64,000 nt of DNA from Neocallimastix lanati (nom. inval.). Lineage: Eukaryota > Neocallimastigomycota > Neocallimastigomycetes > Neocallimastigales > Neocallimastigaceae. How positions within the stretch are numbered: the stretch's first letter is position 1; each line of letters begins with the position of its first letter. The notes below the pieces were generated by a model. It searched no databases. It had not been told where the DNA came from and saw only the letters and a program-made list of their open reading frames with translations. Shown here piece after piece: positions 1-12,265 of the stretch. The translations under genes and the position numbers were made by a program. The DNA lies in contig JACVTC010000030.1 in the NCBI GenBank assembly GCA_016946835.1, forward strand, positions 245,001-309,000, given 5' to 3'.

Positions 1-142
1 AATATATTAATTTCAATAATAATAATAATAATAATTGTAAAAAAAAAAATATTAGTATATGTAATAATAATAATAATAATATAATAATAATAATAAAAGA
101 GGGAAAAAAAATATATTATTTAAACAAATTTTATTCACAAAA

Positions 143-182
<40 letters not shown>

Positions 183-1231
183 TAACAATGATATTAAGAA
201 TTTATGATTCATGCTTATATTTTAATTAATACATTATGTTATTAATTTCTATGATTATTTTAATTGTGGTTGCAATAGATGTTATTTTTGAAGTTGTTTA
301 TATTTAAATATATATATATATATATATAATTAACTATTGTATATAATTTTTGATTTATGCTTATATTTCGATTAATTAATAATATTATGATAATATTTGT
401 CGATAAATATCGTTTTTAAATTTTAAATATTTTAAAATATATCTGTATATAAATATATATTATACTGTTCACTATTATTTTTATTTTCATTATTACTTTT
501 GTAGTTTGTAGCTAGTTTAATGATTATAGAAATTTAATAATAACAGTAATAATAATAAAAGTATTAATTTTATTGATTACTATTGATTGATTATATTAAT
601 ATTTTTGTTATTATTATTGTCATTATGCATATTGAAATCGATTGTATTATTTATTATACTCTTTAACGACTTTATTAATTTTCTTATTATTAAATCTTAA
701 CTATAAATACATATAGATATAATAATATAAAAAAAATCATTGATAAACTATATTTTGAGAAATGAAAATAAAAAAATTTGTTTATATATATATATATATA
801 TATATTTCTTTTCATTACATTTATTATACATTTTCTATTACAGTTATAAGTTTGAATCAAATGAATTAATTTATATATGATTTATAGTATGATTTATAGT
901 ATAACTATATTTATAGCAACCAAAAATTTTTCTATTAATTAATTGTATATACATTTTCAAAGTGAAATATTCTTTTTGTTTAAAAAAATAATAATAATTA
1001 TATATTTCTATGTATTAAATTAATAAATTCTAGACTTTATTTTTAAAAGAAAATAAATTGCTTATTTTTAAATTACTAATTTGTATATATAAACATTTGA
1101 TAATATATATATAATTTATTTTGTCATTGAAATAATATTATATTTTGATAAAAGGTATTAAACTCTTTAGACTTTAAAATAAATAAAAAAATAATAAATA
1201 TAAAAATAATATCATATAAAATATTTATAAA

Positions 1232-1282
<51 letters not shown>

Positions 1283-1372
1283 TAAATAATATAGAGAAAA
1301 ATACAAATAGTATATATATACAAGAATAATTGATAATAACTTAAACATTATTAAATATCTTGGAACTTTTAC
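1..1372. other. AT-rich non-coding DNA at the left edge
   Basis: Nearly pure A/T with TA dinucleotide runs, an (AAT)n tract near 1230-1280 and A or T homopolymers. I see no coding stretch on either strand. If the ARL1-type exon at 1373-1451 belongs to an intact gene, this whole segment is intron and the remaining exons lie left of the window. Confidence 0.6.
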
Positions 1373-1451
1373 CATCTAAACCTAAAATTAATATACGAAC
1401 TTCCTTTGATCCCCAAAGTCGATTTAATAAATTTGAAAAAATTTGACCCAT
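1373..1451 (-). CDS. First exon of an ARL1-type small GTPase (partial gene)
   Basis: The minus strand from an ATG at 1451 reads MGQIFSNLL then NRLWGSKEVRILILGLDG, and the frame then runs into a GTAAAA donor at 1372. This matches the N-terminus of Arf/Arl GTPases: Met-Gly for N-myristoylation, an amphipathic helix, then the first beta strand leading into the P-loop (GLDGAGKT). GLDG rather than GLDA favours ARL1 over ARF1. In the family ARL1 recruits golgins to the trans-Golgi. The exon ends in phase 1 exactly before the P-loop lysine, so the GTP-binding motifs must be in later exons. None is visible in the 1.37 kb downstream on this strand, so the gene either has a long AT-rich intron leaving the window or is a truncated relic. 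GC content is clearly above its surroundings. Confidence 0.7.
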
Positions 1452-2626
1452 GGCTATGAAGTATTTATATTATTTAAAATTCTTTTATTTATTTATTTAT
1501 TTATTTATAGTTGTAATGGTAAATATATATATATTTATATATATATATATAAATATTAAGTCCATTGTTTATTATATACGAATAGTAAATTATTGTAAAA
1601 TTTTGATTATAAATAATAAATATGCAATAAAGAATAATGTTATAATATATATATATAAGATAAATATATAAGATAAATATATAATATAAATATATAATAT
1701 AAAATAATTAAAAATATAAAATAAAAATAAATAAATAAAAAAATAAATAAAAAAAATTGTTAATACTTCTATATATAAATAATATATAATATATATATAT
1801 TCGAAATTATTTTCTTTTTATTTCCATATTTCCATTATATCAATGTCGTTGAAATTTTGCAATTTATTTAAACCTCAATAACTGATATATAACTACAAAA
1901 TAATTAGCATAATTACAATAAAAATTTCTCTTTGTTTATACTTCTAAAAAAATTTCATAACTGAGGTTGACTATATTACTTTGTTTTCTTTTTTTTATTC
2001 TCTACCTATACTTTCATATCAATTCTAATTCTTTTTACTTTATATTTCGGTTAAAATCAACAAAATATATTTAAAAATTCATATTTTATACTTGTTTATG
2101 TTAATAAATACAATATTATTGACCAATTTCAAATTTAATCAACATTTTTATAATAATAGATTTTAAAATGAAATTATAATTTCTAATTAATATATTTAGA
2201 TTAAATTTTTCTTTTTTATCTTTTTTTTTTTTTTTTTGTTTATTATTAATTAAAATTATTGAAAAGAATATTAAAATATTTTCCATCATTATATAGTTTT
2301 ACATCTTAATTCATATATATTGTTTTAATTCGAAATATTGCTTATTCTTATTTAAATAATTAATATACCTTTTTATCTATATGTTTTAATATATAAATAA
2401 ATAATTAAAATTAAAAAAAAAACTTTTATTTTTTATAAAAATAATAAAAAAATTTTTTATTTACTAAAAATTAAATTTTTTAAAAAATTCGATGTTTATT
2501 ATTATGGAAAATAATTATATAAATATTATTAATTGATCTTTTTAATTATTCATTATTGATCCTATTTTCTATGATTATTGGTAGTAATTTATTCATTTAT
2601 CTTTATTATTTTGTTTATTTTCATTA

Positions 2627-3535
2627 ATTAATTATTTATTTATTTATTTATTATTTATTTATTTATTTATTATTTATTTATTTATTTATTTATTATTTAT
2701 TTATTCATTATTTATTATTTTGTTTATTTTTATTAATTATTTATTATATTTATTAATTTATTAATTGTTTATTATTTATTATTTATATATTTATTTATTA
2801 TTATTCAATTATTTATAATTTATTTATTATTATTTTTTATTTATTATTTATTATTTTTTATTTATTTATTTATTATTTATTATTTATTATTTATTATTTA
2901 CTATTTATAATTTATTATTTATTATTTATTTATTTATTATTTATAATTTATTATTTATTATTTATTATTTATTATTTATTATTTATTTATTTATTATTTA
3001 TTTATTTATTATTTATAATTTATTATTTATTATTTATTTATTTATTTATTTATTATTTATTATTATTTATTATTTATAATTTATTATTTATAATTTATTA
3101 TTTATTTATTTATTATTTATTTATTTATTTATTATTTATTATTTATTATTTATTCTTTTGTTTATTTTCATTAATTATTTTATTATTTATTTATTTATTA
3201 TTATTCAATTATTTATTATTTATTTATTATTATTTATTATTTATTTATTATTATTTATTATTTATTATTTATTATTTATTATTTATTATTTATTTATTTA
3301 TTATTTATTATTTATTATTTATTATTTATTATTTATTATTTATTATTTATTATTTATTTATTGTTTATTATTTATTATATATAAATACTCTTCGATATTT
3401 GTTATGTATTATTATTTATTATTTTTTATTTATTTATTCATTCATTCATTCATTCATTTATTTATTTATTATTTATTTATTTATTTATTATATATTCATT
3501 ATTTATTATTTATTCTTAATATTTTATTATTAATT
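2627..3535. repeat. Compound (TTTA)/(TTATTTA) low-complexity array
   Basis: About 0.9 kb of irregularly mixed TTTA and TTA units with a few interruptions such as TTTTGTTTATTTTCATTAATTA. The mixture of 4- and 7-nt periods indicates repeated slippage or unequal exchange rather than one pure microsatellite. Confidence 0.85.
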
Positions 3536-3710
3536 ATTGATTAATTGATTTATTAATCATTCATTTATTATTTAAATTATTATGTATTATTAATCATTAT
3601 CATAGAAATATATATCTATATTAAAATTTAAGTATTTAATTATTTAAGTCTTTACCATAAATAAAAAGGATTATTAATATTTTTAGCACTCCATATATAT
3701 ATTTATTTGT

Positions 3711-3803
<93 letters not shown>

Positions 3804-3804
3804 T
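3711..3804. repeat. (TTTA)n microsatellite
   Basis: About 23 near-perfect TTTA units in a row. Confidence 0.9.
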
Positions 3805-4611
3805 ATAACTTTAAATAATAATAATTTTATGTAAATTAATCAAAGTGAAAAAAAAAAATGTGGATGATATTTCATCTTTTTTATTTAGCATGAATGAATA
3901 ATTTCTCTTTTTTTTATCGAATTAAACTTTCATTTGCTAAAATTTAAAATAATAAAAAGAAGTATTTTAAATAAAAATATTTAATGTATTTGTAATTACT
4001 TTAGTTTAAAGAAAACAAATATAAATTCAATTTCTTATAATATAAAAAAAAAAAAAACTACTATAAGAAACATTAATAAAATTATTTATATATATAATTG
4101 AGAGTGAAATAATGCAATATTTAATAGTACTAAAATATAGAATTAATAATAAATATACATATTCATTACTACATTACTATCATTTACTATCATCAATTTG
4201 TTCTTATCTTTTTGGATGAACTAATTAAAATAATAATGTAGCAGAGAAACACTTTAAAATTCAGTGTAAAAAAAAAATAGGCAAATAAATTATTATAAAA
4301 AAATATTATTAATATATAATTATATGTACTAAAAATCAAAAAAATAAAAAATTTAAGGGATAAAAATCAAAAATTAATTATATATATTACAGTGTAAAGT
4401 TAATAAATATATTTTAATTAAAACAATATATTAATTTATAAATTTTTAATAAAATCTTTCTAAAAACTATGAAAAAAAAATCTTTAACAATAATTTATTT
4501 TAATTCGATTATATAGTTCTCTATATATTAAAATTGATTTTTTAAATTAAACTGAAAAAAAATGCATTACACAAAATTTAATAAATAATAATAAAAAGAG
4601 TAATTATTATT

Positions 4612-4715
4612 AAATAATAAATAATAAATAATAATAAATAATAACAAATAATAAATAATAAATAATAAATAATAAATAAATAATAAATAATAAATAATAA
4701 ATAATAAATAAATGA
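4612..4715. repeat. (AAAT/AAT) compound microsatellite
   Basis: Mixed AAAT and AAT units on the plus strand. This is the reverse-complement composition of the array at 2627-3535, so the two could form a long imperfect inverted pair. Confidence 0.75.
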
Positions 4716-5987
4716 ATAAAAATTTTTAGATAATAAATAATTAATAATATTAATAATATATTAATAATAATATTGTTATACGTAATAATAATAATAATAA
4801 TTTTTGTTTTATTAAAAATTTCAATATTTATTTCAAATATTTAAAAAGTAATGAACAGTTTTTTTTTTTTTTTTCTCTAAAAAAAATTTTTTTTTCTTTC
4901 TATGTTCATTATTTTTTTTTATATAGAAAAGAAAAATAATTGAAAATTTTGTTACATCATATAAATAATATTGATATATATTTTTATAGTATTATTTAAT
5001 ATATTGACGTAAAAGAAGAAAAAAAAATAAAAATAAAAAGTAAAAATAAATAGTATAGTTTTTTAAGACTATAATTTCATAAGCCACTTATAATATAAAG
5101 ATTTTATTTTATATTATAAATTGCTGTGATAAAATAAAATAAAACTATTTATGTTTTTATTAAAGTTTTATTTTATTTCTTTTCTTTAACTAAAATATAT
5201 TCCTATATTTTACATATATAGCTTTACTATATATATTAGACTCTAGAATTTACATTAAAAAATCAAAAGAAAAAAAAACGTCATACCTATAGATATTTTT
5301 TATTTTTATTTATCGAAAAATATACAAAAGTTAGCTAACAATAAATAATTAAATAAGATAAAACCAATATACAAATATAAATTTAAATAATATTTTTTTT
5401 TAATTTCTTACCCTTTTTTATTCAATGAAAAATAGTAACAACTATTATTTATTATTTTTTTTTTTTATTTTTTTTTTTAAGAAATAAAGTTTAATAGTAC
5501 TAATATTTTGTATTTCAAAAAAAAAAATAAAATAAAATAAAAAAAAAGTATATCAATATATCTAAAATAGTTAAAATTTTTTGAACTATATAGCATTAAG
5601 AGAAAATATATAAACATATATATATTTTTCATAATAAATACATTTATATATAAATCTTTATTTGTACATATTTTTAACGCTCACCATTTATAATTTTTGA
5701 TAAAATTAATTTTAAATCTTAATTTTTTTTTTCTTGTATTAACCTTATTCTTTGAATCTTAATTAATAATAGACATTTATGCATATATATAATACGACAG
5801 ACAATAAGAAAAAATAATAATAATTTTTATAATATATATTACTGTATTATTAAACCCTTTCGTATATAATTTCAACTCAAAGCTTATAACCTATTTTTTA
5901 CAAAATTAATATAGTTTAATAAATATATATATAGTAGTCTTCAACTCAATTCTTGTATCATTTAATTTCAATCAATTTTATTTTAAA

Positions 5988-6896
5988 ATGGATTTAAAAC
6001 TTCAAAAACAAAAGCAGATAAAGCAATCTAATTCTAATGATAACGACTGGGAAACCTGTTATTCTGATGAAGAAGACTATATCGAAACTATGGGAAATTT
6101 AAAAATTGAAAGTTCTGGTGTTAAAATGAAAGAAGGAAAAAGTTTCAAAAAACTTGAAGAACAACATAATTCAACGAATCAACAATCAGTATTAGATAAG
6201 TTTAATGATGATTTTATTGATGAAAACAGTATTGCTAATTATAGTTTTGATGGTAGTATGATATCTGAAATGACTGACCTATCTTTTATTACAAATGGTC
6301 AAAACTTGGAGGCTCTTCTGCATAGTAATAATATAAATACATTACAAGATGAAATTGAAAATGCTATTGATAGAGAAGCTTCAATTAATCCAGATACTTC
6401 ATTAATTGCTAAAGCTTTCTTTAATTCTAATGAAGAATCCGATTTATCCACAGTTTTACCTCCATCAGTAAAAGGAAATAATAGTTTTATGTCAACAGTT
6501 CCAACAGAAACAGGCACAACAATTTCATCTGATAAAACTGTTGTTTTAGAACCAAATACAAATACTAATAACAATGCATTACAACCTAATGATAGTGAAA
6601 GTTTTAACCCAATGTTTATTAATCGTATCTCATCCTTTCCAATTGTTCGACAATCCGTTCAAGCTATTAAAAGTACAAGTATTGGTAATTTAGCCGATAG
6701 AACTTTAAGACGTGTCGCAAGTACTCGTTTACCCGTCATTAATGTTCCAAAATTACCAAGTCTTCCAATTGTAGGTAAAAAAAATGAAGATAAAAATGAA
6801 AAATCTGGACTTACCCGTTCTAACTCAATTTCATTAGAAGATGCCACTAAAGTAAATACTTTATAAAATATATAATTAAAATTTAAATTTTAAAAT

Positions 6897-6933
<37 letters not shown>

Positions 6934-7203
6934 AAAAATTAAATATAATAATAACGCTAATAATATAATTAATATAAAAATAATTTATATATAAATGTTA
7001 TAACAGAATCTTCCAGGTCTTGCAACTATGGATAGTATAGGGTGTAAAACTTTGGATAAACTAGAAGAAAAGTAAATATTTTTTATAATATCATAACGTT
7101 TAATTCTAATTATAATAAATAATAACCTTAAATAATAATTAAAAATAATAATTTATCATATTTAATATTTTATATTATTGTTATCATTTTTGTTGTAATT
7201 TAT

Positions 7204-7247
<44 letters not shown>

Positions 7248-7805
7248 CTATCAGTTTCCCAATGATTAATGATCCAGATTTATTAGAAAAGATTCTTAAT
7301 CGTTTAGAAGAACTAAGAGAAATTGGGGAAAATACTTATGTTGTTCAATCTTCATTAAATTCTTTACAAAATATGCATAATCGTTTAAATCGTTATAATT
7401 CAGTTTTAGTAAGGAGAAATACTACTTCTATTGCTAATAAAAATAATAAAAATACTACTCATTCAAATAGTTCTCCATTAAAACATAGACATAGTTTTTC
7501 AATAGCAACTACTAAAACAGTTGCTGCAAACACTACTTATCATGATGAAAATTTCACAGCTTCATCAAAAATTCAATCTTCAACTACAACTACAGCTAGA
7601 GCTTCAGTTGAAACAATTAATGGTGGTTGTTGCTGTTGTTGCAAATGCCATGAACAACATATAAATAATAATAATAATAATAATTCTACTAATATTCATA
7701 AAATAGTTCAACAACAACAAGAAAGTAAGAAATCCTCTTTTGTTAAAAAAAATTTTTCTATAATATAAATATAAATAAAGTATTATAAATATATATATAT
7801 ATAGG

Positions 7806-7855
<50 letters not shown>

Positions 7856-9332
7856 TTAAAAAATAGATATAATAAATAAATAGATTTATAAGATTTATAT
7901 ATATTATATATATACTATAATTAAATAAATCAACAATACTTTTTTTTTTTACTAATTAATTTAATATTTATTAATATTAATTTTATTATTTTTTATTTTT
8001 ATAATTATTGTTTGTTATATAATCATCCATTTTTCACTCATTAATAAAATTAAAAAAATATTATTATTAATAATGATGAAAAATTACATAATATATATAT
8101 AAAAATACAATATAATAAAAATTAAATAATAATAATTAATTAAAAATAAAATAATACTATAAATACCAAAAATAATAAAATAAATATAAAAAATAAATAA
8201 AATAAACATTTAAAAAAAAAAATAAAAAAAAAATAAAAAAATAAAAAAAATAAAAAATAAAAAAATATAATATTAATAATGATAATAATAATAATAAAAT
8301 AAAATAAAATAAAAAATAAAAAATAAAAAATAAAAAAATGAAAATAAATTATAAATAATTATAATAACAATGATTAAAAATAAATAAATAAAAAATGAAA
8401 TAAAATAAAATTAAAACAAATATAAATATAAATTGTAAATAGATTTAATTAAATCAACATATCAAAACTTAAATGACGAACAACAACAACCAAAAGAACA
8501 ACAACAGCAACAACAATCAAAAGCAAATTTTTTTGTAAGATACAGTCAAAGACCAGGGATTTTTAAAGAAATTGTTAATATAAGAACAAATTTACAAAAT
8601 AATATCAATTCTATTCCTAATGTCATGTATGGTCGAATTAATAATGTGCTTACTGCTATTGAGAAAAAATTACTGAGTGGTACCGAATTAGAAAAGGAAA
8701 TGTTAGCAAAAGCTAATCCTCAAGAAAATAATAATAATAATAATAATAATAGTAAAGACAAAGGAAAAATGGTTACAACTACCAATGTTACTGATAATGA
8801 TATAACAAAGAAAATTACATCGGAACCATCTCAAATTACTAATACTTCTCATCATGGTTCACTTCAAACAACAATAACTACAACGATGACAACTTCTACT
8901 TCTACTACTTCTACAGTAACAACAACAATTAATTCTAACGTCAATTCGAATAATGATCCTAAGTTATCTTCACCTTTACCACCTTATCATCATTATCGTA
9001 TGGCGTCATCTTCCGATTATGAAACAGATAGTACTTTATATAGTCCTTCATTATCTGTTTATTCTCCACGTACAATGGCTTCTTCACCATTATCTCTTGC
9101 TAGTACTCCTACAATTCATGAAGCTAAAACTTCATTAGAAATAAAAGATCAAAATATATCAACTCAAGCTCAACAAGATAATATAAATATGAATATGAAT
9201 ATGAATATGAATAATAATAATGGAGGTTCAAATGTTCATGATTTATATTCTTTCTTAGAGGAAGTAAATAAATTATTATCTATTTATTTAATTACTAGAA
9301 AGAAAACTAACCAAGACGCAGCAACCAATTAA
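5988..9332 (+). CDS. Perilipin-like lipid-droplet protein, four exons
   Basis: Proposed exons are 5988-6851, 7007-7071, 7255-7724 and 8443-9332. Introns begin GTAAAT or GTAAGA and end in AG, and the joined frame encodes 762 residues. Residues about 207-230 (NRISSFPIVRQSVQAI) and 289-320 (LATMDSIGCKTLDKLEENF followed by PMINDP) match the core of the perilipin/PAT family, in which a conserved Cys-x-x-x-LDK-x-EE-x-x-P block lies in the amphipathic region. Perilipins coat lipid droplets and control access of lipases. The consensus block is assembled only by splicing exons 1-3, which supports the model. An acidic Ser/Asn-rich N-terminus of about 200 residues precedes it. After it come a CCCCCKC cluster, Gln runs, a short helical stretch (FKEIVNIRTNLQNNINSIP) and a long Thr/Ser/Asn-rich tail. 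At 762 residues it is much longer than typical fungal perilipins. The last intron (718 bp) is the least certain junction. Confidence 0.72.
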
Positions 9333-9533
9333 AATTTATCATTTATTTTATTTTAATAATTTATATATTTCATCACATAAAATAAAAAATAAAAAAAAAA
9401 AAAAAAATAAAAAAAAAAAAGTATTTAATTCAATATATTTTATTCAATAAAAACATAATCTTTTAATAAATTATTAATTTTGACTATTTTTACTTGTTCT
9501 TTTATATATTTATATATATATATATAAAGACAG

Positions 9534-9567
<34 letters not shown>

Positions 9568-9723
9568 TAACTATCAATTATATAGTTAAAATAATTATTA
9601 ATAATAAAAATAAATAATAAGACCAAAAATCATATTATAGTAGCAATTGTAATCATTAATATTTTTTTTTATTTTTTTTTTTTTATTAGTTTTAATTTAT
9701 CTATTTACAATAATAAATAAAAA

Positions 9724-9757
<34 letters not shown>

Positions 9758-12265
9758 ATATATAAATAAATATTAAAATATATATATATATAAAAATAAA
9801 AATATTATTTATAATTATTAAAAAAAATAAAACCGCTTGTTTGTTATATTACTCATATTTTATTAAAAATTGTGTCTTCTGTTTGTACTATTTTACTATT
9901 TTACTACTAAATTTAATTTATTAATATATTTTATAATTTCAAAATAAAATTTTTAAAATCAATTTAATGATGTTTAATATTAGGGTTAGGTAATAATAAG
10001 TAAATGAATATGGGTGTAGTATAATACAAAAATTTAATTTCAGATATTAGGGTTAGGTAGTATTGTGTTCATATCTACACGCGACACAAAAAACGGTTAT
10101 CAACATTTAGATTTGAAATGAATTATTATCATTTAAAAATTTAAAAATAACTTATATTATTGTTTATGACAATAAATCACAAAAAAAACTGTTTTCTTTT
10201 ATTTTCGTTATTTATATCAAATATTTGTTATTTTTACATATTCGTTTTCAATTTTATTTTTTTTATTTTAATTTTATTTTATTTTTTTTTTTTTTAATTA
10301 AATTTTAATATTTCTTTTTTTTTTTTTTTTTAATTTTTAATTTTTATATTTGTTTTTATCCTTTTATTTTTCTTTATTTTTCTTTATTTTTATTGTTGGC
10401 TGTAACATATTAATATTATATGTTTTAAAGTTTAAATATGTTAATATATTTTCGTAATAAAATAATATTTAAAATCGAAAATAATAATAGTAGTAGTAAT
10501 AATAAAAAAAATACTGTATTCCTTTATAATATATATGTTTATACTTTTTTTTAATGCATTTTTTTTTTTGTTTTTTTTGTTTTTTGTTTTTAAATCCTTT
10601 ATTGTTTAAACAAACTTTATTATCTATAAAAAAAAATTGAAAACAATTTAATCAACGATATAAGAAAATATGTATTATTATTATTTTTTTTTTTATAATA
10701 AATAAAATTAAAAATAAATTAGAGCTTAAATTTTTAATTTGAAAGTTAACTTCATTTTTTTTTTTTTTGGTGTTTGTTTATAAAAAAAATATATATAAAT
10801 TATTTATTTCTTGAATTGATATAATATAATATATTATGTATTTTATATTTTTTAATAAATTAATTACTTATCATGTCACAGTGCTAAACTTTAAAAATCA
10901 AGATTAATTGAAATTTTTATATATTAATTTTTTTTTTCATGGTAGATATTTTTATTATTAAAATAATATTCGCCAAAAATATTTTATTTGTTTATTTTAT
11001 TATTAAAGTTTTGATTAATGTAATAATTAAACTATTGTTTAAAAGGTATATTAAAAAAAAAAAAAAATCAAATAAAAAATAAAAAAAATTTAAAAAATTA
11101 GATTTATCATTTTTTTTTTTTTTTTTTTTTTTTTTCAGTTGTTTATTTTTTTTTTTATTATAATTAAATTTTAATTTTTTTTTAATTAATGCATATTTTT
11201 TTTATACAAAAAAAAAAAACTGCGCTTAATATAAATAAAATATTGTAATAAATGGTGGTAAAGATTTGTATAATTTATATTTTTATTTAAAGATTCAGAA
11301 ATTGAAGAAAAAATTATAATAAAAATTGAAAAAAAAAATAATATAATAAATTAAAATATATTAAATAAGTGAATGAAAAATAAATAAAATAAATAAAATA
11401 AATAAATAAAATAAATAAATAAAATAAATAAATAAATAAATAAATAAATAAAATTTTAATTAACGAGGTTAATTTTAATCTAACCTTAATTTTTTTTTTG
11501 CTTAGTAAATTTTAATTATTAATATTTAATCGTTAATTTAATAAAAAAAAATTTAAAAATTAAAAAATTTAAAAATTTTTTAATATAATTAAATATAATC
11601 AAAAATTAAAAAAAAAAAAAGAAAAATTTTTATAATTAATTAAATTTTTTCATTTTAATTTTTATTTTTTTATTTTTTTTTTTTATTTTTTTTTTATTTC
11701 ATTTTTTTTTTTTTTTTTTTTTTTAAAATTTTTTTTATTTCTTTTTATTTTCTTCTTATTTTATTATTGTTAACTATTTTATACTATTTTATTTTGTTTT
11801 TATTTTTCTTTTCGTTATTGTTATTGTATAAACACAGAATAATATAAAAACAAAATAAAAAATTTTTTTTATTTAATATTAAAAAAAAAATAATTAAAAT
11901 GTGTAAAACATAGCATAATTTTTAATTATATTTAAATATATATATTGAAATTTATTTTTTATAATTTAATAACATAAATATAATTTTTAAAAGAAATAAT
12001 AATAAAAAAATAAATAAATAAATAAAAATAAAAAGAAAAAAAAAGAAAAAAAAAAAGAAAAAAAATTGGAAGTAATAGGTTAAATACTCTATTATTTTTT
12101 TTTTAATGTATATATATAAGATATACTTTTAACGCTTAAAGTATAAATATTTAAATTAAAACAGAATAATTAAAAAAAAAAAAAAAAAAATAAATAAAAT
12201 AAAATTCAGCTTAAATAATACAAATAATAAAATAATTATAATAAAATAAAAAAAAATAATTTATA
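9333..12265. other. Intergenic region between perilipin-like and SUN genes
   Basis: A/T-rich non-coding DNA with many A and T homopolymers. It must hold the 3' end of the perilipin-like gene and the promoter of the SUN gene. The only notable signal is the TTAGGG-like direct repeat at 9980-10057. Confidence 0.7.
9980..10057 (+). repeat. Two interstitial telomere-like motifs
   Basis: TTAGGGTTAGG occurs at 9980-9990 and again at 10047-10057. Both copies lie inside the longer direct repeat ATATTAGGGTTAGGTA and share orientation. TTAGGG is the common fungal telomere unit. Two units are too few for a telomere remnant to be certain; they could equally be binding sites for a telobox-type regulator. 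Confidence 0.6.

Larger units (their letters stand above)
1452..5987. other. Low-complexity intergenic region
   Basis: Over 4.5 kb of A/T-dominated DNA between the minus-strand ARL1-type exon and the plus-strand perilipin-like gene, so it should contain two divergent promoters. Apart from the tetranucleotide tracts listed separately I see nothing gene-like. Open frames here (for example 3158-3544) are translations of TTTA repeats. Confidence 0.7.

Noticed and set aside
1124-1375. 83-codon minus-strand open frame with a poly-Ile run
   Set aside because: It comes from an (AAT)n tract and overlaps the ARL1-type exon in another frame.
3158-3544. 128-codon open frame in the TTTA array
   Set aside because: Translation is only Leu/Ile/Tyr/Phe from TTTA/TTAT repeats; a low-complexity artefact.
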